Below, in pieces: positions 17,587 to 26,618 of a stretch of DNA of 64,000 nucleotides. Position numbers and translations under genes: made by a program. The notes beneath the pieces were generated by a model. The model was not told the DNA's origin. It saw only the letters and a list, made by a program, of their open reading frames with translations, and ran no database searches. Origin of the DNA: Bacillus sp. S3 (GTDB taxonomy: Bacteria; Bacillota; Bacilli; Bacillales; Cytobacillaceae); assembly GCF_005154805.1 (NCBI RefSeq), contig NZ_CP039727.1:2353501-2417500 (forward strand). Direction: 5' to 3'. Position 1 is the stretch's first letter. Every line of letters starts with the position of its first letter.

Positions 17587-17612
17587 AAAAGAGACAGTCA
17601 GCTGTCTCTTTT
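17587..17612. terminator. Bidirectional terminator after cysI
   Basis: Perfect 11-bp stem AAAAGAGACAG/CTGTCTCTTTT with TCAG loop, between two convergent genes. Confidence 0.9.
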
Positions 17613-18137
17613 CTACTTTGCTTTCGAATAATGGTCATAAAACACGCGAAATAATCGTTCATCACCGCCTCGATCCGGATGGAGTCCTTTGAGTAACTTT
17701 TTAAATTCCCTTTTGATTAATTCCTTGTCAGCATCCATGTCCAATCCCAATAATGCTGCATATGTAAGGGGAGGGGAATCAGCCAGGGCATATTCTGCCT
17801 GTAACATTCTTTTCAAGCCGCGAACTTTGGTTTGTTCAAGGCGAACCATCGTTTTTAATTCCTCATTTTCCTGTTTTAATTTCTTGTTTTCATAGAATGT
17901 CTTTTCCCAATCCTGATAATCCACTCCAAATTGGCTGCATCGATCCTCAATTTGTTTTTGCAAAATAAATGCAGCTAAATCGCTTGGTTTAATAAAGTAA
18001 TCAATATTTAAATTCTTGGTTCGTTTGGCTTTCAGCTTACCGTCTAAAATCCAGCGGATAACAACTTGTTCGTTGGCAGTAATGCCTTGGTTCATTAATA
18101 ATTCGGTAGCTTCCTTTAGATTCAGCATGTTAATCAA
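17613..18137 (-). CDS. HTH and J-domain fusion protein
   Basis: 174 residues in three parts. Residues 5-58 resemble an excisionase/MerR-type winged DNA-binding domain (LNLKEATELLM... VIRWILDGKLKAKR... FIKPSDLAAFI). Residues 62-113 form a charged coiled coil (KKLKQENEELKTMVRLEQTKVRGLKRML). Residues 123-174 are a J-domain with the diagnostic HPD at 153-155 (KKLLKGLHPDRGG). A J-domain would recruit DnaK. TTG at 18137 or ATG at 18128 could start it; neither has a strong ribosome site. I know no studied homologue. Confidence 0.7.
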   Translation of the reverse strand: MINMLNLKEATELLMNQGITANEQVVIRWILDGKLKAKRTKNLNIDYFIKPSDLAAFILQKQIEDRCSQFGVDYQDWEKTFYENKKLKQENEELKTMVRLEQTKVRGLKRMLQAEYALADSPPLTYAALLGLDMDADKELIKREFKKLLKGLHPDRGGDERLFRVFYDHYSKAK

Positions 18138-18375
18138 CTCATTCTTAATCCGTTTTAAAAGGCTAAAATCAATGTACCATAGAAAAAAACTCGATTGTTT
18201 TACCGGAGTATGTAATTTTTATTAAAAATTCATTTCATAATGGATGGAGTGAGTCAAAGGTCCTTTAATTATTTTGCCTGCTAATTAAAATTCTCTTCAT
18301 CAACGGTCATGAATCGTTTAAGATTAATAAATAATAAGATTACGATCGAAGAGTTCACACAGGGGGAATGGACGT

Positions 18376-19167
18376 TTGGGACTGAAAAAGGTTATCATGT
18401 TTGGGATATCTGTAATAACTGCAAGTTTGATTTTATATACAGGCATCCATGTATCTAAAGCCTCATCCAAGGCGGAGCAAGAAATAACCATTTATCTTGC
18501 GGGAGATTCAACGGTATCGAATTATCCGGCGTCTTTATCGCCGCGCTCAGGCTGGGGTCAAGAGCTATCCAATCGATTTGACAGTCATGTCACTGTGATC
18601 AATCAAGCAAAGCCGGGGAGAAGTTCGAAAAGCTTCATTGATGAAGGAAGATTGCAGTGGATTTTGCATCATATTAATAAGGGGGATTATCTGTTCATCC
18701 AATTCGGTCACAATGATGAAAAAAGATTGGACCCATCGAGGTACACGAATCCGTCCACTACCTATAAAAGTTATTTAAAACAATATATCCAAGGTGCCCG
18801 GGGAAATGGAGCGATACCCATTCTTGTTACACCGGTGGAAAGAATGAGTTTTTCAGTCGATGGTATGGCACAAGCATCACACGGCGAATATCCTAAAGCC
18901 ATGAAGGAACTAGCGAGCGAAGAAAACGTTCCAGTCATTGATTTAACAGCAAAAAGTAGAGAATTGTTTCAGCAGTTAGGGCCGGAACAAACGAAGACAC
19001 TGTTCATGTGGCTAAAAGCAGGAGAATATCCTCATTATCCCGATGGGGCAATGGACAGCACCCATTTTCGGAAAAATGGGGCCATAGAGATTGCCAGCCT
19101 AGTGATAGAAGGAATCGATGAACTTGATTTACCGCTTCAGGAATATGTTCGAAAAGTAGACCATTGA
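18376..19167 (+). CDS. SGNH/GDSL esterase, rhamnogalacturonan acetylesterase-like
   Basis: 263 residues with a basic N-terminus and one hydrophobic segment ending near SKASSK, a probable signal peptide or anchor, so it acts outside the membrane. The SGNH blocks are AGDSTVSNYP (nucleophile Ser), GRSSKSFIDEG (Gly), FGHNDEKR (Asn), and DSTHFRKNGA (Asp and His). The order and spacing match RhgT/YesY-type acetylesterases that remove acetyl groups from pectin. No pectin genes are nearby, so the natural substrate may differ. The start is taken as TTG 18376 after AGGGGG; ATG 18397 is an alternative. Confidence 0.85.
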   Translation: MGLKKVIMFGISVITASLILYTGIHVSKASSKAEQEITIYLAGDSTVSNYPASLSPRSGWGQELSNRFDSHVTVINQAKPGRSSKSFIDEGRLQWILHHINKGDYLFIQFGHNDEKRLDPSRYTNPSTTYKSYLKQYIQGARGNGAIPILVTPVERMSFSVDGMAQASHGEYPKAMKELASEENVPVIDLTAKSRELFQQLGPEQTKTLFMWLKAGEYPHYPDGAMDSTHFRKNGAIEIASLVIEGIDELDLPLQEYVRKVDH

Positions 19168-19905
19168 TTATTGATAGTGTAAAGGTTGATTTCCATGGAA
19201 GACTTTCAATATATAGTCTGAACCCGGAACATTCAGCTTGCTGTATCCTAATAAAAATTCCTTATTATCATAGGGTACTTCTTTAAAAGTGACATTTATT
19301 TCACCATGATCTCCAATGATCAAAATAGCGTACGAAGCAAGCGGCTTATGAAAACAACCAAGTGAACCGGGATTCAAGTAGAGCCGTTTCTTCGTTTTAA
19401 AATGATGGATGACATGATGATGACCAAAACAGATGATATCAGCGGCTGAATCACGATAGAGAAAATCCAATTTCTCAACGGTCGGGTCATAATCAACTGG
19501 TAAAAAATTACCTTCTTCATCTAAATGGTAGTGGACAAAATCTAAACGTTTTCCATTACATTCAGCCGATAGTGTGACGGGCAGCTCGGATAAAAATGAG
19601 AGAAATGATTGATCGATATGAGCGGCAATCCACTCATGATGGTCTCTTTCTCGCTTTCTGCTATAGGGCTCTCTCCCTGAAAGAATATCTACAATCGCTT
19701 CATCATGATTTCCCATTACAAAAGAAATATCGCTGCGAGAGAGCAGTAAATCCAGCACTTTATTTGTTTCATAGCCGATGCCAATTAAATCTCCAAGGCA
19801 ATAAATCTGTTCAATGGTAGTGTCTTGATCGATTTCCTTGCATACAGCTTGAAGAGCGGAATAATTCCCATGAATATCGGAAATAATCGCGATTTTCTTC
19901 TCCAT
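19168..19905 (-). CDS. Calcineurin-like metallophosphoesterase
   Basis: 245 residues. All the metal-binding motifs of the family are in order: SDIHGNYSAL (9-18), GDLIGIGYET, GNHDEAI, VHYH, and GHHHVIHHF. Together they bind a two-metal centre. The compact, bacterial YfcE/YmdB-like layout suggests phosphodiesterase activity, substrate unknown. It is convergent with the esterase: its stop codon begins at the very next base after that gene's stop, and there is no terminator space between them. Confidence 0.88.
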   Translation of the reverse strand: MEKKIAIISDIHGNYSALQAVCKEIDQDTTIEQIYCLGDLIGIGYETNKVLDLLLSRSDISFVMGNHDEAIVDILSGREPYSRKRERDHHEWIAAHIDQSFLSFLSELPVTLSAECNGKRLDFVHYHLDEEGNFLPVDYDPTVEKLDFLYRDSAADIICFGHHHVIHHFKTKKRLYLNPGSLGCFHKPLASYAILIIGDHGEINVTFKEVPYDNKEFLLGYSKLNVPGSDYILKVFHGNQPLHYQ

Positions 19906-20116
19906 ATCATCATCACCGTTTTTGATTAGCTTTCCAGTAATCGAAAAATAAATTCACACACCATTACCAATAACATCCTTTTATTTCTGAATAATTTTCT
20001 ATTTATTCTATTTGATAAAGGTGTAAAATAGAAGATAAGGTAGGTTTTCTATAAAATGAGTTTTTAGAAAGTTCCAAATAATATCATATACCGATTTCAC
20101 CAAGGGGTGGCACCTA

Positions 20117-20680
20117 TTGAGGATAAAATATAAAAAGTATCATCTTTATCAACGGATTGGACGAGCCTTTAAATTAAATTTCACAAAACTGCTGCGTTCT
20201 CCTGGGGGAGCTAAAAAGGTAGCCCTCGGTTTTGCCCTCGGCTTTGGACTGGAAATGTTAGTGATTTCGACAGCTTCGCTTATTTATATCTTATTTGTCC
20301 CGATTGTCAAACTGGCAAAAGGTTCCTTACCAGCGTCTATTATTGGAAATATTATAGGGAAACTCACACTTCTGCCGGTGATTCTTTTACCATTTGCAAG
20401 ACAACTGGGAAAATTGTTCTTTCCAATTAAAGTACGAATTGGCCATCATGGATCTTTTTCTTTTCAAAACTTATTGCACGGTGATTTCCATAGTTTAGTC
20501 AACTTGCTCCATGGCGGTGTCCATGCTTTAATCGGTATGACGATTTTCGGGACGATCCTTGGTATTGTATCTTATTTCCTCGTTTATTATCTCTATGAGA
20601 AAGAAAAATCGAATCGACTCAAAAGGAGACGTCTTAAACAAGAAATTCGTTTACCTAGGATCGATAAGAATTTAATTTAA
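20117..20680 (+). CDS. DUF2062 domain membrane protein
   Basis: 187 residues. The N-terminal amphipathic part (RIGRAFKLNFTKLLRSPGGAKKVALGFALGFGLEML) and the membrane segments after it match the DUF2062 family, whose hallmark is the SPxxxAxGfAlG block. A third hydrophobic stretch near 140-165 precedes a very basic C-terminus. Starts at TTG with AAGGGGTGG upstream. The family has no settled function. It ends at a 20-bp perfect terminator. Confidence 0.8.
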   Translation: MRIKYKKYHLYQRIGRAFKLNFTKLLRSPGGAKKVALGFALGFGLEMLVISTASLIYILFVPIVKLAKGSLPASIIGNIIGKLTLLPVILLPFARQLGKLFFPIKVRIGHHGSFSFQNLLHGDFHSLVNLLHGGVHALIGMTIFGTILGIVSYFLVYYLYEKEKSNRLKRRRLKQEIRLPRIDKNLI

Positions 20681-20691
20681 TATTTACCAAA

Positions 20692-20740
20692 TAAGAAAGC
20701 AAAACAAGCGGAACCATGTCCCGCTTGTTTTGCTTTCTTA
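20692..20740. terminator. Strong bidirectional terminator
   Basis: Perfect 20-bp stem (20692-20711 with 20721-20740), 9-base loop, between convergent genes. Confidence 0.93.
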
Positions 20741-20748
20741 AGGAATTT

Positions 20749-22524
20749 CTATTTAATCTGAATAAAAACGAATAACATCGCGTTATTATATTGTGCATCT
20801 TGTTGCTCAATCCCTAGATTTTGCACGACAATGGTTAGTTTGGCTCGATCATTTTCAGTTGTAAATGTTGCTTCTTCTGCTGATATGTGTCCCTTAGAAG
20901 GCTTGTAATGAGAAAATTTATCAAAGATTTTTTGTGTGTTATAGCTGATAAGAGTCTGGTCATTCGAATCCTTCAATTGAAGGTCATAGTGATCTTGCTG
21001 AAAGTTTTTAAACAAGGTATACTCTTTACCTTCCTTTACCATATCAAAAACCTTATCATCACTATGTTGATCTGACATCAATATCTCGATTTTTGCAAAA
21101 GTATCAAAGCCTGTGATGGTAATTGGAGTTGACTGTTCCAGATCAAGGTAAATCGATTGAGTGAAATTATCCTGCTTTTGATACTCATCAAAACCAAAAG
21201 TATCATGAAAATCTTCATATACATTGAAATCATCTGGCAGCCATTTCATGTTCTTTGTATATCCCATCATGTATAAGTATTGAACTGAATTGGTAATTAT
21301 TTGCTTATCTTTGTCAGAAATAGATGCATTTGGCCTGATCTTATTATGTTCGAGCATATTATTTTTCACAAGTACGTTTTTCAGTATATCACTCTGGCTC
21401 GTTCGACTGATGGTGAACGCATCCACTGGAGGCACGATAGAAACAGCCGAAAAAATAATTAACATAGCCGCAATCACGCCATTTTTTTGTACAGGCAAAA
21501 GGCTCAATAAAATACCTGCAACGGCGGCAAAAATTCCAAACAATATGACATAATAGCGGGTATGTGTTACACCAGTATCAGCCAAACTGAAAATCGAGGA
21601 CATAATCTGGAAGAGGACGATTGGCACCAGGACTTTTGGAAAAATCATTCTGAAAGTGGCAGTAAACTTGTTTTCAATCTCACTAACCAAGATATACACC
21701 AAAATAACGGTAATCGCATAGGATACGAGCATTGGTTCTAGTAAGTTATCCGTCCAAAATTCTCCACCGATATTTTTGATAATGTAAGTCACTAGTATTA
21801 ACGTAAACACGGCTAATAGCGGTATGAGTATATAGGAAAGCAGGATTTCTAAAAACTTCGGACAAGAGGCTGCCTTATCAATGGTTTCTTTTCGCGGCTT
21901 ATTTTTTTCATTTGCTCCTGGATATTTCGGAATGAGTGAAAGGAAATACATCGGTGCAAAAAGAATAAAAATAAAATTGGCCGTATGTGCATAAGCAGAA
22001 GAATCGATGGCAAAAATCAACTGGTCAATTGCCGTAAGAATAATGCTAATACCCCCGAAAATAACACCAGAAAAGAACAGGGAATTGAAGAAAGATTTAA
22101 AGGAAACCATAAAGCTTTTGTTAAAACTTGTGTTGCTTCTTATGACAGGTACCCAAATGAAGGCTATTAGCAGGGCAAACAAGGCAACGAAAGTTCTCAT
22201 TTCGATTTCCATGCCTGGGTCAGGCGCTTGCCTAATAATGAGGTAATAGCCTGCAGTTAGCAAGACAACCATGCCCATTAAAATCACTTGGATGGAAAGC
22301 TTTGAAAAAAACCGGTCATAGACAACCTGGAATACGGCACTAAGAAATGCCCCAACAACAAATGTTAAAAGAATTTTCGAACCGTCCTTTTCATTGCTGA
22401 TCATGTAAGAATTAATAAAAACAGTGCCAAATAGAAATAGGGTTGTTAAGGGAAAACGGGTAATGGCATCCGTCAAGCCTGTGAGTGTATGAGTAAGATT
22501 TTTCAACCATTTCAACTTTTTCAT
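20749..22524 (-). CDS. DUF4153 family membrane protein
   Basis: 591 residues. The first two thirds contain about twelve membrane segments; the last 200 residues are soluble and probably face outside, ending in a beta-rich domain. The early block TRFPLTTLFLFGTVFINSY and the paired SFKSFFNSLFFSGVIFGG resemble the DUF4153 family, annotated as membrane proteins of unknown role. The ATG has AAAGGGAGATG upstream. It is a single-gene unit that ends at the shared terminator. Confidence 0.8.
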   Translation of the reverse strand: MKKLKWLKNLTHTLTGLTDAITRFPLTTLFLFGTVFINSYMISNEKDGSKILLTFVVGAFLSAVFQVVYDRFFSKLSIQVILMGMVVLLTAGYYLIIRQAPDPGMEIEMRTFVALFALLIAFIWVPVIRSNTSFNKSFMVSFKSFFNSLFFSGVIFGGISIILTAIDQLIFAIDSSAYAHTANFIFILFAPMYFLSLIPKYPGANEKNKPRKETIDKAASCPKFLEILLSYILIPLLAVFTLILVTYIIKNIGGEFWTDNLLEPMLVSYAITVILVYILVSEIENKFTATFRMIFPKVLVPIVLFQIMSSIFSLADTGVTHTRYYVILFGIFAAVAGILLSLLPVQKNGVIAAMLIIFSAVSIVPPVDAFTISRTSQSDILKNVLVKNNMLEHNKIRPNASISDKDKQIITNSVQYLYMMGYTKNMKWLPDDFNVYEDFHDTFGFDEYQKQDNFTQSIYLDLEQSTPITITGFDTFAKIEILMSDQHSDDKVFDMVKEGKEYTLFKNFQQDHYDLQLKDSNDQTLISYNTQKIFDKFSHYKPSKGHISAEEATFTTENDRAKLTIVVQNLGIEQQDAQYNNAMLFVFIQIK

Positions 22525-22614
22525 CTCCCTTTTCCAGTTCCTTCTATATATTTAGTATAGCACCAAAGGAAACCGAGATATAGCTATTATATGCGTTAAA
22601 GGAGGTGATAACGC

Positions 22615-22637
22615 ACTAAAAAAGAGCCCGAAGGCCC
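22615..22637 (-). terminator. UUCG-loop terminator
   Basis: On the minus strand: GGGCC-TTCG-GGCTC (one G-U pair) followed by TTTTTT. It ends the transcript of the Arg/Glu repeat gene. Confidence 0.7.
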
Positions 22638-22662
22638 CAATTTTCTCACTAATTTTATAAGC

Positions 22663-22836
22663 TTAAAAGAATCTGCGTCTCCGTTCAAATTCAAATCGTC
22701 TTCTTCTTTCAAACTCAAATCTTCTTCTTCGCTCAATCTCGATTTCAATTTCAATTCGTCTTCTTCTCTCTATTTCGATTTCAATTTCAATCGGGACAAA
22801 CGGTCTTCTGCCAAATCCAAAAAATCCAAATGTCAT
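22663..22836 (-). CDS. Arg/Glu repeat mini-protein, 57 aa
   Basis: 57 residues, start supported by GGAGGGGG 8 bases before the ATG. After a Gly/Phe head (MTFGFFGFGRRPFVP) the rest is four blocks of alternating hydrophobic-Glu residues followed by four basic residues: IEIEIEIE-RRRR, IEIEIEIE-RRRR, FEFE-RRRR, FEFE-RRRR, ending FF. Strict alternation favours beta strands with one acidic and one hydrophobic face. It lies 68 bases downstream of a YjcZ gene on the same strand, and probably shares its transcript. I know no function; a spore-related role is inferred from the neighbour only. Confidence 0.8.
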   Translation of the reverse strand: MTFGFFGFGRRPFVPIEIEIEIERRRRIEIEIEIERRRRFEFERRRRFEFERRRRFF

Positions 22837-22904
22837 TAAATCCCCCTCCTTTCGTTAGGGATTCAAATTGGAAATTAACCTAAACTATCAAGGTGTCCTA
22901 CCAA

Positions 22905-23012
22905 TTAATAGCCCATGAAAGAAGTACCTACAATGATAAGCAGAATGAACAAGACAACAATCAATACAAAGCTGCTGCCGCCGCCATATCCGCCGCCGTC
23001 ATAACCATACAT
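22905..23012 (-). CDS. YjcZ family sporulation-associated protein, 35 aa
   Basis: 35 residues: [14 protein letters not shown] head, then one membrane helix ([15 protein letters not shown]). This Gly/Tyr head plus single hydrophobic helix is the YjcZ/YnzL pattern of tiny spore-formation proteins in Bacilli. GGTGGTGAAAGAG precedes the ATG. Two more members are at 39749-39886 and 39929-40039. The gap 23013-23304 upstream holds a terminator but no gene. Confidence 0.88.
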   Translation of the reverse strand: MYGYDGGGYGGGSSFVLIVVLFILLIIVGTSFMGY

Positions 23013-23240
23013 ATCTCTTTCACCACCTTTTAGATGATTGGAAGGAAAAAAACACTTCACTATGTATATATATTTTCTGTTTTAATAGTTGATTGGACAA
23101 GCGTCATGTTGTTAGAAAAAAAACAGTGCTTCAAATAAACAATGAAGTAAAAATGGGTAGATACTTCCATATGTTAGAGATTTTGTATAATAATAAAGTC
23201 GTATTTTTAAAATAGTGATTGGATTATTGGGGAACGAGAA

Positions 23241-23268
23241 AAAGAACTTGGAAGCATCCAAGTTCTTT
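23241..23268. terminator. Terminator of the symporter gene
   Basis: AAAGAACTTGG/CCAAGTTCTTT, 11-bp stem with AAGCAT loop. Confidence 0.8.
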
Positions 23269-23304
23269 TAATAACGATTTATCTGATCCACCATAGTTTC
23301 GGCT

Positions 23305-24282
23305 TTACACTGATAATGTTTTCCCTTCATTTCCAGCTGCGTTTTTATCATTTTTCATCCGGCTGAAGATGGTTGCAAGGATTGGGCCAGAAATGTTGTG
23401 CCAAACACTAAAAATGGCACTTGGTACGGCAGCTAGTGGTGAAAAATGTGCAGCTGCAATGGCAGCGCCTAAACCAGAGTTTTGCATTCCTACCTCAATG
23501 GCGACAGCCTTTTTCTTCGATAAGTCCATTTTAAAGAGTTTACCAAATAGGTAGCCAATAAAATAGCCAAGACAGTTATGAAGAACAACAACCACAAAAA
23601 TAAGGAATCCTGTTTTTGCAATCGCTGCTTGGTTAGCAGATACAACTGCTGCAACGATTGCGACAATCGCAATAATGGAAATAAGCGGTAGAACTTTCAC
23701 GCTTGCTTGTGCTTGTCTATTAAATAACTTTTTCACTATAACTCCAAGAATAATCGGGAAGAGAACGATTTTAACGATTGAAAGGAATAGTCCAGCAGGA
23801 TCAACTGGAATCCATTCACTGGCAAGTAACAGAATAAGAGCTGGTGTGACAAGTGGTGCAAGGATCGTTGTAACCGATGTGATGGTGACACTTAAGGCAA
23901 CATCCCCTTTGGAAAGGAATGTCATTACGTTTGAAGCTGTGCCTCCTGGGCAGCAGCCTACTAAAATAACGCCAACTGCAATTTCTGGAGCTAGGTTCAG
24001 ACCTTTCGAAAGTAAAAAGGCTAGCCCGGGCATGATTAAAAATTGGCCTACAACTCCAATCGCGACGTCCTTTGGCCGTTTAAAAACTTCTTTGAAATCA
24101 TTTCCAGATAAAGTTAGCCCCATCCCAAACATTATAATTCCAAGTAATAGAGAAATGTGTGGAGCAATCCAGGTAAATGCTGGAGGCGATACAAATGCAA
24201 GGACGGCAAATATCAGTACCCAAATGGCAAAAGTATTGCCGACAAATTGACTAAGACGTTCTAAAGCTTTCAATGTTTCCAC
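23305..24282 (-). CDS. Bile acid:sodium symporter (BASS) family transporter
   Basis: 325 residues with nine or ten membrane segments. Typical BASS blocks are seen: LLLGIIMFGMGLTLSGNDF, then VGCCPGGTASNVMTFLSKGDVALSV (the GTASNV Na+-site region) and VGMQNSGLGAAIAAAHF in the second half. In bacteria such proteins import organic anions such as pantoate or keto acids with Na+; bile acid itself is unlikely here. It stands alone, divergent from the intracellular protease. Confidence 0.88.
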   Translation of the reverse strand: METLKALERLSQFVGNTFAIWVLIFAVLAFVSPPAFTWIAPHISLLLGIIMFGMGLTLSGNDFKEVFKRPKDVAIGVVGQFLIMPGLAFLLSKGLNLAPEIAVGVILVGCCPGGTASNVMTFLSKGDVALSVTITSVTTILAPLVTPALILLLASEWIPVDPAGLFLSIVKIVLFPIILGVIVKKLFNRQAQASVKVLPLISIIAIVAIVAAVVSANQAAIAKTGFLIFVVVVLHNCLGYFIGYLFGKLFKMDLSKKKAVAIEVGMQNSGLGAAIAAAHFSPLAAVPSAIFSVWHNISGPILATIFSRMKNDKNAAGNEGKTLSV

Positions 24283-24383
24283 CCCTGTAAGATAATTTCG
24301 TAATGCTAAATATTATAAAATATTATTTCAATAAGCACAATAGTTTGAAAATTATTTTTTTAAAAAAGTAAAGCGTCTAATAA

Positions 24384-24399
24384 TGAAAGCGTTAACGCA
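24384..24399. promoter_or_regulatory. cre-like palindrome
   Basis: TGAAAGCGTTAACGCA contains the perfect palindrome GCGTTAACGC and matches the CcpA cre consensus at 13 of 14 positions by my reading. It lies about 100 bases upstream of the symporter start and 180 bases before the protease. The 24283-24579 gap has no gene. Confidence 0.45.
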
Positions 24400-24579
24400 T
24401 TACTAAATTAAAGAACTATTTAAATAAATATCGAAATAACTTTTCGGGTATAAACAGGAATCGCCTTTCATAAAGAAAAAAAATACTCCAAAAGTAACTT
24501 TTTAAATATATTCGGAATTGTTAAACTATTGTTAACATCATGGGCTGGCTTCAAATAAATCTGTTGAGGAGGGAATGCG

Positions 24580-25542
24580 TTGGAACGAAAAGTACGCTTA
24601 ATTCCGTACCAAGTGATTGCAGAGTTTGAAGAAGTAACCGAGGTGCCAAAAGGGGTGGAGATGATTCAGGCCCCTGAAGTGTGGAGGGCGTCCAGAGGGA
24701 AGGGAATGACAATCGCTATTTTAGATACCGGTTGTGAAACAGACCATATCGACTTAAAAGATCGAATCATTGGCGGGCGAAATTTTACAAAAGATGATCG
24801 CGGCGACCAAAATAACTATCGTGATTACAATGGACACGGCACACATGTTGCTGGGACAATGGCCGCAATTTTCAATGAGACGGGAGTCGTAGGCGTTGCG
24901 CCGGAAGCTAATCTATTAATTGTTAAGGTTCTTGATAAAAAAGGCTCAGGACAATATGAGTGGATAATCAATGGAATCAATTACGCGATTGAACAAAAGG
25001 TAGATATTATCTCTATGAGCCTAGGCGGTTCAGCGGATGTTCCCGAATTACATGATGTCATTAAAAAGGCTATTGCTAATGGGATTCTCGTTGTTTGTGC
25101 GGCTGGAAATGAAGGGGACGGACGAGACTCAACTGACGAGCTGGCCTATCCTGGTGCATACAATGAAGTGATCTGCGTGGGGGCGATTGGATTAAATCGT
25201 AAAATATCTGAATTCAGTAATTCAAATAAAGAGGTTGATGTAGTTGCCCCAGGTGAAAGTATATTATCAACCTATTTAAATGGTAAATATGCAAAGCTTA
25301 GCGGCACGTCTATGGCAACACCGCATGTAGCCGGTGCACTGGCATTAATTAAAGCAATCTCCAACCAAGCATTTGATAGAAATCTAACAGAGCCGGAACT
25401 ATATGCCCAGCTCATAAGGAGAACAATCCCACTAGGAAATTCTCCGAAGCTAGAAGGGAATGGGATGGTGTATTTGACCACCGTGGAATATTTAGCAACG
25501 CTTGGCAGTGAGAAGGAAGAGCAGGGAGTTTTGAGTGTTTAA
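24580..25542 (+). CDS. isp: Intracellular serine protease (subtilisin family S8)
   Basis: 320 residues and no signal peptide. The catalytic triad is Asp49 (AILDTGCE), His86 (NGHGTHVAG) and Ser244 (SGTSMATPHVAG). The short N-terminal extension RLIPYQVI is the LIPY-type inhibitory propeptide of Bacillus intracellular subtilisins, which keeps the enzyme inactive until cleaved. Starts at TTG after GAGGAGGG. Such proteases act late in growth and in sporulation on cytosolic proteins. A terminator follows. Confidence 0.93.
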   Translation: MERKVRLIPYQVIAEFEEVTEVPKGVEMIQAPEVWRASRGKGMTIAILDTGCETDHIDLKDRIIGGRNFTKDDRGDQNNYRDYNGHGTHVAGTMAAIFNETGVVGVAPEANLLIVKVLDKKGSGQYEWIINGINYAIEQKVDIISMSLGGSADVPELHDVIKKAIANGILVVCAAGNEGDGRDSTDELAYPGAYNEVICVGAIGLNRKISEFSNSNKEVDVVAPGESILSTYLNGKYAKLSGTSMATPHVAGALALIKAISNQAFDRNLTEPELYAQLIRRTIPLGNSPKLEGNGMVYLTTVEYLATLGSEKEEQGVLSV

Positions 25543-25557
25543 GTTTTTCATTGAACC

Positions 25558-25594
25558 AAAAACCAGCAGTTCTCTTGGGAGGCTGCTGGTTTTT
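25558..25594. terminator. Terminator after isp
   Basis: Perfect 12-bp AAAAACCAGCAG/CTGCTGGTTTTT stem with 13-base loop. Confidence 0.88.
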
Positions 25595-25669
25595 ACTACC
25601 AATTACACAAGATCGTCAGTCGCTGGGTGGATGAGAACCAAATTTTTGAAGGATTGGTCCTTCGGTTTT

Positions 25670-26590
25670 CTACTTTTCAGTCTCAATCACGGTTTCACCA
25701 AGTAAGAGCACCTTTAATTGTTCCCCGGGAAGCTGCTGTTTTTCCCATTCACGGTACAAGCGGTCTAATGCCTCCGGGCCTGTATCGTCGGCTAATCGGT
25801 AAGCACCATAATGCATCGGCACGAAAAGTTTTGCCTTTAAATCAAGGAAGGCTTTCACGCTGTCTTCCGGAGAAATATGGGCATCCGCCATAAACCACTC
25901 AGGCTCATAGGCTCCAATCGGCATAAACACCGTATCTACTGTAAATCTCTCCGCAATCTGTTTAAAACCGTTAAAATATCCCGTATCACCGACAAAATAA
26001 AAGGTTTCCACCTGTGTTTTAAAAATCCAGCCGCCCCAATGGGATGTATTCATATCTGTAAGCGACCGTCTCGTCCAGTGCTGTGCAGGGACGAAATGAA
26101 GGGTAATTTCTTTAACTTCTGCGTTTTCCCACCAGGACATTTCCGTCACCTTCTGATAGCCTTTTCTGGTAAAAAGTGATTTCAACCCAACAGGAACAAA
26201 GTAATGGGGATTTCCTTTTAATTTTTTTAAAGTAGGGAAGTCCAAATGATCGTAGTGACCATGGGAAATGACAACAAGGTCAATCTTAGGCAAATCTGCT
26301 AAAGAAATTCCCGGCTCAGTCAGTCGCTTTTGAAATCCCATCCTCTTCGCCCATACAGGATCCGTCAAAATATTCATGCCATTTAACTGAATCAAAAAGG
26401 TAGAATGCCCAATCCACGTAAAGGAAGTGCGATTTCTATTTTCATTTATTTCGGTCACTTTTTTTGTGGGACACTGTTCAATGTTTACCGATAAATCCTT
26501 TACTTTCGTTCGTCGTTCCTTCTGCCACTTCCTCATATCACTAAAGGATTTATTGCTTGTAACATTATCCAAGTTTACATATTTTTTCAT
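25670..26590 (-). CDS. Metallo-beta-lactamase fold hydrolase (NAPE-PLD-like)
   Basis: 306 residues. Metal-binding motifs: SHGHYDHLD (HxHxDH), His in PAQHWTRRSL, Asp in VGDTGYF, and His in PMHYGAYR. WIGHSTFLIQLNG at the start of the domain is typical of the lipid-phospholipase-D-like branch. A Trp-rich segment (NTSHWGGWIF) lines the expected pocket. Substrate unknown; a phospholipid or a cyclic ester is possible. Convergent with isp; 28 bases separate it from the chromate transporter gene behind it, so they may be co-transcribed. Confidence 0.85.
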   Translation of the reverse strand: MKKYVNLDNVTSNKSFSDMRKWQKERRTKVKDLSVNIEQCPTKKVTEINENRNRTSFTWIGHSTFLIQLNGMNILTDPVWAKRMGFQKRLTEPGISLADLPKIDLVVISHGHYDHLDFPTLKKLKGNPHYFVPVGLKSLFTRKGYQKVTEMSWWENAEVKEITLHFVPAQHWTRRSLTDMNTSHWGGWIFKTQVETFYFVGDTGYFNGFKQIAERFTVDTVFMPIGAYEPEWFMADAHISPEDSVKAFLDLKAKLFVPMHYGAYRLADDTGPEALDRLYREWEKQQLPGEQLKVLLLGETVIETEK

Positions 26591-26618
26591 TGTTCACTCA
26601 CCTTAATAGTCTCCATTT

